Origin: a virus
Length of the DNA: 64,000 nucleotides
Virus record (IMG/VR): IMGVR_UViG_3300017917_003866
Span: 1 to 64,000 of that record
Reading direction: 5' to 3' (one strand)
Below the pieces are notes generated by a model that was not told where the DNA came from, ran no database searches, and saw only the letters and a list, made by a program, of their open reading frames with translations. This document shows, piece after piece, positions 1 to 7,544 of this stretch (the first letter of the stretch is position 1; each line of letters starts with the position of its first letter). The position numbers were made by a program, and so were the translations under genes.

Positions 1-302
1 AAAACTATAACCCTAAGGTGGTTGTTGTAGAATATAATTGTGATGCCGATCCAGAATCTAGTCTTACTATAAAATATGATCCATCTCATAGATTTTGTGA
101 AAATAATTACTACGGTGCTACTGCAGGTGCTTTTAATAAATTAGCAAAAGAGAAGGGATATAAATTAGTTGCTTCTACGGATGGATTAAATCTTTTTTAT
201 TGTAGAGAGGATCTAGCATCAGATTTTAAAGAGATGGATTTAAGTTTAGTTTATAGAGGTAAGGTATGGCCTTTTTCTAACAGGGAAATGATTGAATATT
301 AA
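1..302 (+). CDS. FkbM-like methyltransferase, C-terminal part (5' end outside window)
   Basis: The reading frame is open from base 3 to a TAA at 300-302, so the gene begins before the window. A GTG at 18 is not the real start, because the frame continues upstream as N-Y-N-P-K. The visible 100 or so residues contain the pattern V-V-V-E-Y-N, then Y-D-P, then N-Y-Y-G-A-T-A-G-A and K-E-K-G-Y-K-L-V. From memory this fits the C-terminal half of FkbM-type SAM methyltransferases common in phage glycan clusters. The SAM-binding part is not in view. It lies directly before sugar-nucleotide genes, which suits methylation of a glycan. The next gene overlaps its last 11 bases. Confidence 0.5.
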   Translation, partial: NYNPKVVVVEYNCDADPESSLTIKYDPSHRFCENNYYGATAGAFNKLAKEKGYKLVASTDGLNLFYCREDLASDFKEMDLSLVYRGKVWPFSNREMIEY

Positions 303-1983
303 GAATATTAATACTGGTAAGTTAAGGAAGGATGTTATTATAAATATTCCTTTAATAGGGGAAAAAAGTATAGAAAATAGACATCTTAATTTTTTATCAT
401 GCTTTAGAAAATTAGAATATAGAAAATTCATAAAGGAGATAAAAAAATATCCCACGGATAAACATTTCCTCGATATTAATATAAGAATAGCAATATATCT
501 TTGTTTTTTAGAAGACTATGAAAAAGCTAAGGATTTTTTTATAAAAATATTCTATATAGATAGCGGAATTCAAGTGACACAATCTCTACAAGTATTTTCA
601 CACAGAATATATGAAAGGGAGGGATTTTCAAAAGATCTAGAAAAAATCATAGGATTTACAATAAAAAGATCCGATGATTTAAGATTGGATAAATGGAGGA
701 TAAGTGGTAAATTCTTTTTAGGACTGTATTCTAAAGACGATTCAAAAATATTCAAAAATTTTATAGATTGCTTAAATATCAACAGGATAGAGGTTGATAT
801 GGATTGTTATTACGATAAAATATGCTATATAGTATCATGGCTAAGATATAAATATCCAAAACAATCGGATACTTATTTGAAAAAATTGTATGATAGATTG
901 GACGGAATGGGATATTCTTATAGCCAAATACTCTATCCTCTGATTAAATTTCATAAGCCTAATCATTTAGGGAAGCATGTAAGCGGGTATAATTCAGGAA
1001 GCTTATGGGAATATGTAAACGAAAATAGAAAAAATATGAAGTACAAAAGAATATGTATTTTAGGATCAACCGGATTGGTTGGATCTAGCGTATATAAAAA
1101 ATACATCGATAAGTATCCTGCAGCTATTATTCTTTCACCAAAAAGGTATAATTTAGATCTTGAAAATAGAGAGCAGGTAATTGGTTATTTTCTTAAGAAT
1201 AAGCCAGACCTTGTTTTTATGTGTGCAGCAAAGGTTGGAGGAATAAAGGCAAATAATGATTATAAAGCTGATTTTATAACGTCTAATTTAAAAATTCAAA
1301 CTAATGTCATAGAAGCTTGCCATTTATCAGATGTTAATAAATTAGTTTTTTTAGGATCTTCCTGCATATATCCCAAGAATTCACAGATTCCTATAAAAGA
1401 GGAATATCTAATGACAGGACATCTGGAGGAAACTAATGATGCCTATGCAATTGCTAAAATTGCGGGGATTAAAATGTGTCAGTCTTACAATCAACAATAC
1501 GGAAGGGATTTCATATCTGTAATGCCTTGTAACCTTTACGGACCTGGTGATAACTTTGATCTTAATAACAGTCATGTACTTCCTGCTTTAATTAGAAAGT
1601 TTCATGAAGCTAAAGAGGAGAATTTACCTGAGGTAGAAATATGGGGAACAGGAAAACCTATGAGAGAATTTTTATATGCTGAAGATTTGGCTGATGCCCT
1701 CATATACCTTTCAGAAAACTACTCTTCTCCTGAAATAATAAATGTGGGTACAGGTGATGATATATCGATACTAGATCTTGCTGAAATAATATCAAAAGAA
1801 GTTGGCTATAAAGGGAATATAAGATTTAATTCTGGATACCCTGATGGGACATATAGAAAAGTCATGGATGTTTCTAAGATTTTTGAAACTGGATGGAGAC
1901 CTTTAACTACAATAGAGGAGGGAATTAAAAAAACCTATGAATACTATAAAAAAGTAAAATGCCAAATAAAACCGCTATTATAA
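292..1983 (+). CDS. fcl: GDP-L-fucose synthase with extra N-terminal helical domain
   Basis: Residues 249-563 form a full-length GDP-L-fucose synthase, an epimerase/reductase converting GDP-4-keto-6-deoxymannose to GDP-L-fucose. The NADPH-binding loop G-S-T-G-L-V-G is at 258-264 and the catalytic Tyr-x3-Lys at Y385/K389, with the family segment N-L-Y-G-P-G-D-N-F further on. Residues 1-248 are extra: lysine-rich, predicted helical, perhaps TPR-like, and not recognised. Met249 would start a normal-length enzyme, so internal initiation is possible. The proposed start is a TTG at 292 inside the preceding gene, which is uncertain. The next gene (gmd) supplies its substrate and overlaps by 25 bases, so the two are probably co-translated. 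Confidence 0.88.
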   Translation: MNIKNINTGKLRKDVIINIPLIGEKSIENRHLNFLSCFRKLEYRKFIKEIKKYPTDKHFLDINIRIAIYLCFLEDYEKAKDFFIKIFYIDSGIQVTQSLQVFSHRIYEREGFSKDLEKIIGFTIKRSDDLRLDKWRISGKFFLGLYSKDDSKIFKNFIDCLNINRIEVDMDCYYDKICYIVSWLRYKYPKQSDTYLKKLYDRLDGMGYSYSQILYPLIKFHKPNHLGKHVSGYNSGSLWEYVNENRKNMKYKRICILGSTGLVGSSVYKKYIDKYPAAIILSPKRYNLDLENREQVIGYFLKNKPDLVFMCAAKVGGIKANNDYKADFITSNLKIQTNVIEACHLSDVNKLVFLGSSCIYPKNSQIPIKEEYLMTGHLEETNDAYAIAKIAGIKMCQSYNQQYGRDFISVMPCNLYGPGDNFDLNNSHVLPALIRKFHEAKEENLPEVEIWGTGKPMREFLYAEDLADALIYLSENYSSPEIINVGTGDDISILDLAEIISKEVGYKGNIRFNSGYPDGTYRKVMDVSKIFETGWRPLTTIEEGIKKTYEYYKKVKCQIKPLL

Positions 1984-2972
1984 CAGGAGTAAATGGACAG
2001 GATGGAAGTTATCTTGCTGAACTTTTATTAGAAAAAGGATATGAAGTACATGGTACTATAAGAAGATCCTCGTCTTTTAATACATGGAGAATAGACCATA
2101 TTAGATCTCATGAAAATTTTCATTGGCATTACGTTGACGTAACAGATCCAGTATCTATTAGTAATCTTATATCTAAGATTCAGCCACACGAATTTTATAA
2201 TTTAGCAGCGCAGAGCCATGTTAAGATTTCTTTTGAAATTCCTTATTATACAGGACAAGTAGATGCTATAGGAACTCTTAATGTATTAGAAGCAATAAGA
2301 ACACATTCACCCGCTACTAAGCTTTATCAAGCATCAACATCTGAACTCTACGGAAAGGTTCAAGAAATACCTCAAACAGAAATCACTCCATTTTATCCGA
2401 GAAGTCCCTATGGAGTTGCTAAGCTTTATGGATTTTGGATAATAAAAAACTACAGAGAAGCATACAATATTTTTGCATGTAATGGAATTCTTTTTAATCA
2501 TACATCTCCAAGAAGAGGGGAGAACTTTATGGAGAAAAAGATTGTGGATTCGCTTGTAGCTATTCATAAAGGAAGCAAAGAAACTCTTAATCTTGGAAAT
2601 CTAGATGCTAAAAGAGATATAGGACATGCTAAAGAATATGTTGAGGGTATGTGGAGGATGCTTCAACAAGAGACACCAGAGGATTTTGTTCTTTCTACTG
2701 GTATTTGTTTTTCTGTAAGAGATATAGTTGAGACCGTTTATCAAATTTTAGGTAATAGTATAAAATGGGTTGGTGAAGGACTAGATGAGAAAGGTATAGA
2801 CGTAGAAACTGGAAGATTAGTTGTTACTATAGATCCTAAATATTTTAGGCCATCTGAAGTTGATCTACTAATTGGTAATGCTAAAAAAGCTAAGGAGATT
2901 TTAGGATGGGAAAGTAAATCTACTATTAGAGAAATATTGGAGGAGATGGTTTATGATCAAATGAAAAAATAA
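1959..2972 (+). CDS. gmd: GDP-mannose 4,6-dehydratase
   Basis: This short-chain dehydrogenase-fold enzyme converts GDP-D-mannose to GDP-4-keto-6-deoxy-D-mannose, the step before fucose synthase. The nucleotide-binding motif G10-x2-G13-x2-G16 (G-V-N-G-Q-D-G) is followed by the family sequence R-R-S-S-S-F. The catalytic elements are T127/E129 (S-T-S-E-L-Y-G) and Y151-x3-K155 (Y-G-V-A-K). At 337 residues it is slightly shorter than typical bacterial Gmd but looks complete. Its ATG lies inside fcl and its TAA shares a base with the next ATG (TAATG), so translation is coupled on both sides. With fcl it gives a two-enzyme route from host GDP-mannose to GDP-L-fucose. Confidence 0.95.
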   Translation: MPNKTAIITGVNGQDGSYLAELLLEKGYEVHGTIRRSSSFNTWRIDHIRSHENFHWHYVDVTDPVSISNLISKIQPHEFYNLAAQSHVKISFEIPYYTGQVDAIGTLNVLEAIRTHSPATKLYQASTSELYGKVQEIPQTEITPFYPRSPYGVAKLYGFWIIKNYREAYNIFACNGILFNHTSPRRGENFMEKKIVDSLVAIHKGSKETLNLGNLDAKRDIGHAKEYVEGMWRMLQQETPEDFVLSTGICFSVRDIVETVYQILGNSIKWVGEGLDEKGIDVETGRLVVTIDPKYFRPSEVDLLIGNAKKAKEILGWESKSTIREILEEMVYDQMKK

Positions 2973-3550
2973 TGAACTATAAATCATTAATAGAGAAAGA
3001 AATAGAGGGAATCAGAAATATACCAACTGATAGGATAGATGAAGTTGTTAATCAGATACACTGGAATCTAACCACAGGGAGAATAATAACTTCTGGCATG
3101 GGAAAAGCTGGGCAAATAGCTAACACTTTTGCAACTACACTTTCTTCTACAGGAACACCCGCTTTTTTTCTTCATCCTTCGGAAGCTCAACATGGTGATT
3201 TAGGAGTTGTACAAAACGGGGATATTATTATAGTTTTTTCTAATTCAGGAGAAACTAGAGAAGTTATAGAATTAATAGAGTTGGTACACGGGTTAAACTA
3301 TCATAATTTAATTTTTGCTATTGTAGGAAAAAGTAACTCACATATAGAAGCAAGATGTGCTGATTATATAGAATTCGGGCCTGTTGAAGAAATATGTCCC
3401 TTAGGTTTAACCCCTACCACATCTACTACATGTATGTCCGTTATATCTGATTTGATAGTGGTAGGTCTTATGAAGAGAAACGGATTTACTAAAGAAAAAT
3501 ATTCAAAATTACATCATGGAGGATACCTTGGTAAGAAATCAAAAAACTAG
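2972..3550 (+). CDS. SIS-domain sugar-phosphate isomerase, D-arabinose-5-phosphate isomerase type
   Basis: A single SIS domain of 192 residues. The loop S-G-M-G-K-A-G is at 41-47 (K45), H-G-D at 74-76, S-N-S-G-E-T at 90-95, and the C-terminal L-H-H-G-G-Y-L-G matches the H-P-G-G-x-L-G motif of KdsD/KpsF/GutQ enzymes. These isomerise ribulose-5-phosphate to arabinose-5-phosphate, the first committed step to Kdo. Cellular KdsD is about 330 residues with two C-terminal CBS domains. Those are absent here, so this is a minimal form. The kdsA gene that uses its product follows at once, overlapping by 35 bases, which strongly supports the pathway assignment. Confidence 0.85.
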   Translation: MNYKSLIEKEIEGIRNIPTDRIDEVVNQIHWNLTTGRIITSGMGKAGQIANTFATTLSSTGTPAFFLHPSEAQHGDLGVVQNGDIIIVFSNSGETREVIELIELVHGLNYHNLIFAIVGKSNSHIEARCADYIEFGPVEEICPLGLTPTTSTTCMSVISDLIVVGLMKRNGFTKEKYSKLHHGGYLGKKSKN

Positions 3551-4319
3551 GATTCTTATAGCGGGTCCTTGTGTTATACAAAGTTGGGATACCTGTTATG
3601 AAATAGCTACTGAAGTTAGAAGATGTGGACTTCTATATAATTTTGATCCGATATTTAAAGCTAGCTTTGATAAAGCAAATAGAACGTCTGTAGACGGATT
3701 TAGAGGCATTGGTATAGATAAAGGATTGGATATACTAAGAAAGATAAGAGAAAGGCTAAATATGTCGGTAATAACTGATGTACACGAAGTTTCTCAGGTT
3801 GAAAAAGTATCTAAGGTCGTTGATTATTTACAGATCCCTGCTTTTCTTTGTAGACAGACAGATTTAATCGAAGCATGCGCTAAAACTGGATTACCTGTTC
3901 TAATTAAGAAAGGTCAATTCTTATCTCCTGAATCTTGTAAATTTATAGAGAATAAATTTTATAAGTTTGGTGGAAATAATTTAATGATAGGAGAAAGAGG
4001 AAATAGCTTTGGGTATAACGATTTAATAGTTGATGCTACATCTATCTCTAGATTAAAAAAAGGGTGTAACAATTCAAAGATTATAATGGACTGCACTCAT
4101 AGTTTACAAAGACCGAATATGTCATCTGGCAAAACTGAAGGCAGAGGCGATATGATAGAGGATATGGTTAAATTTGCATCCGTTATGAATGCTGATGGAT
4201 TATTTATAGAAACCCATCCGTATCCCGAACTTTCTCCTTCTGATTCTGAAAACATGTTGGAGCTTAGAAAATTTGAATATGTTATAAAAAAATCAAGAGC
4301 TATCTATGATGCAATCTAA
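3516..4319 (+). CDS. kdsA: 3-deoxy-D-manno-octulosonate 8-phosphate synthase
   Basis: KdsA condenses arabinose-5-phosphate with phosphoenolpyruvate to Kdo-8-phosphate. Family signatures are I-A-G-P-C-V at 15-20, K-A-S-F-D-K-A-N-R-T-S, L-I-K-K-G-Q-F, G-E-R-G-N-S-F-G-Y and D-C-T-H-S-L-Q-R-P. Length (267) is close to cellular KdsA. Cys19 in G-P-C-V is the residue that marks the metal-dependent class; the E. coli metal-independent enzyme has Asn there. The chosen ATG is inside the isomerase gene, and a TTG a few codons later would remove the overlap. KdsC phosphatase and KdsB cytidylyltransferase are not in the window, so the host or upstream phage genes must supply them. Confidence 0.93.
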   Translation: MEDTLVRNQKTRILIAGPCVIQSWDTCYEIATEVRRCGLLYNFDPIFKASFDKANRTSVDGFRGIGIDKGLDILRKIRERLNMSVITDVHEVSQVEKVSKVVDYLQIPAFLCRQTDLIEACAKTGLPVLIKKGQFLSPESCKFIENKFYKFGGNNLMIGERGNSFGYNDLIVDATSISRLKKGCNNSKIIMDCTHSLQRPNMSSGKTEGRGDMIEDMVKFASVMNADGLFIETHPYPELSPSDSENMLELRKFEYVIKKSRAIYDAI

Positions 4320-5016
4320 ATTACTCGATGTTGTTATAATAAGTTATGCTAAAGATGATTATTGCAGAACCTTAACAATTAATTGTATACTTTCTTTGAT
4401 GTCTTCAGAAGATAATGCTAATGATATTTTTAATATCATAGTTGTTGAATCCGAACCGGGAATAACTTGGAATCATTTATCAGAAAATGTAAAAACTTTT
4501 CCCGCTCCTCTACCTTATGGATATCACAAATTTCTAAATTTTGGAAGAAAGATGGGAAATTCTCCTTGGGTTGCTTTGTGTAACAATGATTTGATATTTA
4601 GAAAAAATTGGTTTTCTAGCATTATAGAGGCTTCTGAACAACTCCCTGATTTTATGTCATTTTCTCCGATGTGCCCAATGACTCAGACACTTTACGGAAT
4701 AAACGAAAATATGGGAGTACTTGAGGGATACGAAATAAGAAAGCAAATATCAGGATGGTGTATAGTTCATAAAAGGGATATCTATGATATAATAGGAGAT
4801 CTAGATGAAAGATTTCATCATTGGTTTTGTGATAATGATTATGCTATGGAGTTAATTTCGAAAAAAGTAAGACATGCTTTAGTTACAAAATCTATAGTAG
4901 AGCACCACGATAATAACATAGGAAAAACAACAGAGAGGGTTGTTAAGGATTATGATCTAATGTACAAAATGACTAGCGGATCCTATCCTATATTTAAAGA
5001 AAAATGGAACTTATAA
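4306..5016 (+). CDS. Glycosyltransferase, GT2/GT-A-like
   Basis: The protein opens with a V-V-I-I-S-Y-A strand typical of GT-A nucleotide-sugar-binding folds. It has I-V-V-E-S-E-P near residue 45, then W-V-A-L-C-N-N-D-L, where N-N-D takes the position of the DxD metal and nucleotide site. Later come S-G-W-C-I-V-H-K-R and F-H-H-W-F-C-D-N-D-Y, resembling the acceptor-side E/D-D motif. Length is 236 residues, with no membrane segment. Donor and acceptor cannot be read from sequence; GDP-fucose or CMP-Kdo are natural guesses from the neighbours. It overlaps kdsA by 14 bases, and two tandem ATGs at 4306 and 4309 are equally possible starts. Confidence 0.72.
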   Translation: MMQSKLLDVVIISYAKDDYCRTLTINCILSLMSSEDNANDIFNIIVVESEPGITWNHLSENVKTFPAPLPYGYHKFLNFGRKMGNSPWVALCNNDLIFRKNWFSSIIEASEQLPDFMSFSPMCPMTQTLYGINENMGVLEGYEIRKQISGWCIVHKRDIYDIIGDLDERFHHWFCDNDYAMELISKKVRHALVTKSIVEHHDNNIGKTTERVVKDYDLMYKMTSGSYPIFKEKWNL

Positions 5017-5025
5017 AAAATAGTT

Positions 5026-5646
5026 ATGACTAGATACGATATAATAAACAAGATTATAGAAAGTAAAGGATATAAGAATTACCTTGAAATAGGAGTAAGG
5101 GACGGAGAATGTTTTAAAGAGATATGCTGCGAAAATAAGACTGGAGTAGATCCTGCTCCTGTTTCTTCTGACACAACTCATATAATGACTTCTGATTCTT
5201 TTTTTGAATCCCTGGAGGATGATTATAAATTCGATATCATTTTTATTGATGGACTTCATTTAGATCGCCAGGTTGACAGAGACATAGAGAATTCTTTAAA
5301 ACATCTTTCAGAGAATGGTACTATTGTTTTACACGACTGTAATCCACCAACTAGATATCACGCTGAAGAAACTCCCGTTTTTACTGCACCAGCAAACGGT
5401 AATTGGAACGGTACTGTATATCTTTCTTTAATAAAATTAAGATTATATAGAAATGATTTAAAATTAACTACTGTTGATACTGATTGGGGAGTGGGAATTT
5501 TAACTAGAAATCTAAGTGAAACTATAAATGTTTTTCCTAGTGACGCAACTAATTGGGAATTTTTCAATGAAAACAGGCAAGAAATTTTAGATTTAGTAAC
5601 TCCTTCGGAATTTTTAGAATTATACGCGTCTTATAAAACTGTATAA
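5026..5646 (+). CDS. Class I SAM-dependent methyltransferase (Methyltransf_24-like)
   Basis: A 206-residue protein with motif I as Y-L-E-I-G-V-R-D-G near residue 20, an acidic strand end at G-V-D-P (ribose binding), I-I-F-I-D-G-L-H (motif IV region) and I-V-L-H-D-C-N-P-P. This order matches small class I methyltransferases frequent in phage and bacterial glycan clusters. Substrate is unknown; methylation of a sugar made by the preceding genes is an inference. The start follows the glycosyltransferase by 9 bases with no Shine-Dalgarno sequence. It is the last gene of the glycan module. Confidence 0.72.
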   Translation: MTRYDIINKIIESKGYKNYLEIGVRDGECFKEICCENKTGVDPAPVSSDTTHIMTSDSFFESLEDDYKFDIIFIDGLHLDRQVDRDIENSLKHLSENGTIVLHDCNPPTRYHAEETPVFTAPANGNWNGTVYLSLIKLRLYRNDLKLTTVDTDWGVGILTRNLSETINVFPSDATNWEFFNENRQEILDLVTPSEFLELYASYKTV

Positions 5647-5651
5647 TTTTG
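5644..5651 (+). promoter_or_regulatory. Possible Bacteroidota-type -7 element (weak)
   Basis: The octamer TAATTTTG matches the TAnnTTTG -7 consensus of Bacteroidota promoters and lies about 35 bases before the next ATG. No clear -33 TTG element is seen at the right distance. In such AT-rich DNA the match could be chance. Confidence 0.2.
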
Positions 5652-5686
5652 AAATTATTTACTATTAATCTCATATAAATTATATT

Positions 5687-5947
5687 ATGACTATAGAGAA
5701 GGGTTATAAAATTGTTATTTCTAAGGAGAAAGGTAAATCATACATAGAAATAACAAGACATAAAACCTCCTATATGGATAATATACTTATAATTAATAGT
5801 ATAGGTAGTACAAAATATGATGATACTTGGATAATAGAGAAGGATTTAGAGGTTTGGATTTCATCTATTAAAAGGGATGGATACGAAATAATTAAAACAG
5901 TGGAAGATGTGGAATCTCCTAAAAAGAATACTAAAAAGAAAAAATAA
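5687..5947 (+). CDS. Hypothetical protein, 86 aa
   Basis: Not recognised. The protein begins with alternating polar and hydrophobic strands (Y-K-I-V-I-S, S-Y-I-E-I-T), has a central W-I-I-E and ends in a lysine-rich tail P-K-K-N-T-K-K-K-K. It looks like a small beta-rich protein with a basic, perhaps nucleic-acid-binding, end. It follows a 40-base gap after the methyltransferase gene, the first break in the glycan operon, and stops five bases before the next ATG. Confidence 0.6.
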   Translation: MTIEKGYKIVISKEKGKSYIEITRHKTSYMDNILIINSIGSTKYDDTWIIEKDLEVWISSIKRDGYEIIKTVEDVESPKKNTKKKK

Positions 5948-5951
5948 TAAT

Positions 5952-6530
5952 ATGGAAAACATAGAAGAAATAGATGTTGAGATTCTTGATAGAGAGCTTA
6001 AACCTTTTCTCTATAAATGGACTAAGGGAGATAATTCTGGTACCGTTTGTGAATATGAAAGTGTTTTTAAAGATCCTACCAGTGGAATATTATGGATAAA
6101 CTTTAAAGGAGGTACTAGAATAAATTATTCCTTGTTGAACGAGTATATGATGCAGATAGACTCTTCCTCTATAGTTCATAACGAACCGGTAGTCCAAACT
6201 AATCTTCCTATTAAAAATGTAATGCTTTCTGAATCTAAAGCTAAGGTTCCAGATTTAGAAAATCCCATAGTTTCTCTTTTACAAAAACAAAAACCAAATT
6301 GGGTTGAGGTTGGTATTAATCTTAAACTAAATCTACCTACTAAGAATCTTTATAATGTTCTTTCGTCGTCTTTTGATGATGCAGAAGAGGAGATTATAGA
6401 ATTCGTTGTTAGAGATTTAGACATCGAATTAATAAAAGAGAGTCTAAGGATAAATATAAAGGATATATATAAATCAAATGGAACTTTACGAAAAAGCGGA
6501 ACAAGCGGTAATACAAAAAACGAAGAATAG
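5952..6530 (+). CDS. Hypothetical protein, 192 aa
   Basis: Not recognised. A longer frame opens at 5907, but that start would overlap the previous gene with a K/R-rich segment that looks like out-of-frame lysine codons. The ATG at 5952 just after the upstream stop gives M-E-N-I-E-E-I-D and is preferred. The protein has a beta-rich first half (Y-K-W-T-K-G-D-N-S-G-T-V, G-I-L-W-I-N-F-K-G-G-T-R) and an acidic helical second half. No catalytic motif or membrane segment was seen. Its last 53 bases overlap the Nudix-like gene. Confidence 0.6.
   Translation: MENIEEIDVEILDRELKPFLYKWTKGDNSGTVCEYESVFKDPTSGILWINFKGGTRINYSLLNEYMMQIDSSSIVHNEPVVQTNLPIKNVMLSESKAKVPDLENPIVSLLQKQKPNWVEVGINLKLNLPTKNLYNVLSSSFDDAEEEIIEFVVRDLDIELIKESLRINIKDIYKSNGTLRKSGTSGNTKNEE
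6462..6475 (+). promoter_or_regulatory. GATATATA-type box, candidate late promoter
   Basis: GATATATATAAATC sits two bases before the Nudix ATG and is nearly identical to the box before the gene at 49540. It lies inside the end of the preceding coding region, so it is less certain than the intergenic copies. Confidence 0.3.
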
Positions 6531-7041
6531 AGAAGTCGTAGATATAGACGGACATCTATTTATCAGACAGATAAATCCTGGCGTTATAATAATGCCATAC
6601 ACTTTAAACGAGGAGGGGTTTCCTTCTAAAATAGGTATAATATCTGAAGTATTAGATCAAAGACCAGGTGGGATGTCCAAGACATTAATAACTGGTTCAC
6701 AAGACGACAAAGATTCCAACATATATCAAACAGCAGTTAGAGAGATGGAAGAGGAGTCGGGGTTCTTAGTAGAGGATCTTAAAAGATGGAATTTTTTAGG
6801 GAGTCTATATACATCAAAGATGGTCATTAATTCTAATCCATGTTTTGCAGTAAATATTACTGGGCTAGTTTCAGGAGAGAAAAAAACAGATGGATCTAAG
6901 TCCGAGAAGGATACCAAATTCGAATTAGTTTCAGTGGACGAGGCACTAAATCTAGAGGATTCTTTAGTTAGTACATTATTCATAAAAACTTTTAAAGATA
7001 TTTTTAACAGTAAAGAGGAAGAAGATGAATCTACCAAATAG
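6478..7041 (+). CDS. Nudix hydrolase-like protein
   Basis: Nudix enzymes hydrolyse nucleoside diphosphates linked to another moiety. The core box R-E-x-x-E-E-x-G is present as R88-E-M-E-E-E-S-G-F96, with a glycine at 73 near the box start. The usual upstream Glu is a Ser at 80, so the box is slightly degenerate but the metal-binding glutamates are kept. The flanking domain has the expected strands (G-H-L-F-I-R-Q, N-P-C-F-A-V-N-I-T-G-L). Length is 187 residues, with an acidic C-terminal tail E-E-E-D-E-S. Substrate is unknown; capped RNA, ADP-ribose and dinucleotides are all plausible. It overlaps both neighbours, suggesting coupled translation. Confidence 0.72.
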   Translation: MELYEKAEQAVIQKTKNREVVDIDGHLFIRQINPGVIIMPYTLNEEGFPSKIGIISEVLDQRPGGMSKTLITGSQDDKDSNIYQTAVREMEEESGFLVEDLKRWNFLGSLYTSKMVINSNPCFAVNITGLVSGEKKTDGSKSEKDTKFELVSVDEALNLEDSLVSTLFIKTFKDIFNSKEEEDESTK

Positions 7042-7192
7042 AAAAGAAAGAAGAAAGGCTGCTAAGCAGATGGGTCTTCTTGGAAAGAAAAAAGAAATTA
7101 GCGAAGAGTCTAAAGAAAGAGCTAAGGCAATGGGAAATCTCATCAGACTTAGAAATTTGACTGAGCAAAGAAATAGAAAAAAAGATAATTGA
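7025..7192 (+). CDS. Very basic 55-aa small protein
   Basis: An ATG at 7025, inside the end of the Nudix gene, opens 55 codons to TGA at 7190-7192. The product starts M-N-L-P-N-R-K-E-R-R-K-A-A-K, is packed with Lys/Arg and Glu and is predicted to be one long helix. Two copies of a short pattern (A-K-Q-M-G-L-L and A-K-A-M-G-N-L) are visible. It fills the otherwise empty space between the Nudix gene and the next one, which supports it being real. A nucleic-acid or ribosome-binding role is a guess from charge alone. Confidence 0.6.
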   Translation: MNLPNRKERRKAAKQMGLLGKKKEISEESKERAKAMGNLIRLRNLTEQRNRKKDN

Positions 7193-7198
7193 TTTATA

Positions 7199-7525
7199 GT
7201 GTCTAATAAATCTTTTATAATTCCTAAAGCAGATAAGGTAAAAACCTTTAATCAGGGTTCTTGTGAAAATTTTCATGTGATAGATGTTAACCTGTGGTTT
7301 AAGAATAATAATCTTACGCCTTCTTCAATGAATGAAATAAGACAGTATATTTTTGAAGAATGGTTACAGAAAAAAATAACTAGTTCTAAATCTAAAGTCT
7401 CTACTGGATATAAACTTGTTATAGTGTATGATAGTCCTACTGATCCTTTTGTTGATCTCTTAAAACAAAAAATCATAGAAATTTTAGATTACGATTTTTG
7501 TGATATTGTTTTAATAGAGGAATAA
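7199..7525 (+). CDS. Hypothetical protein, 108 aa (GTG start)
   Basis: Not recognised. It begins with GTG at 7199, seven bases after the preceding stop; no nearer ATG fits. It has an N-terminal basic stretch, a central amphipathic segment (M-N-E-I-R-Q-Y-I-F-E-E-W) and strands Y-K-L-V-I-V-Y-D and D-I-V-L-I-E-E at the end, suggesting a small alpha/beta domain. No membrane segment. It is the last gene before the virion structural region. Confidence 0.55.
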   Translation: MSNKSFIIPKADKVKTFNQGSCENFHVIDVNLWFKNNNLTPSSMNEIRQYIFEEWLQKKITSSKSKVSTGYKLVIVYDSPTDPFVDLLKQKIIEILDYDFCDIVLIEE

Positions 7526-7532
7526 AAAAGTA

Positions 7533-7540
7533 GGTATATA
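7533..7540 (+). promoter_or_regulatory. GGTATATA box, candidate late promoter
   Basis: A variant of the GATATATA box in the 19-base gap before the first large virion gene, with the ATG four bases beyond it. It belongs to the recurring set described in the findings. Confidence 0.35.
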
Positions 7541-7544
7541 CTAT

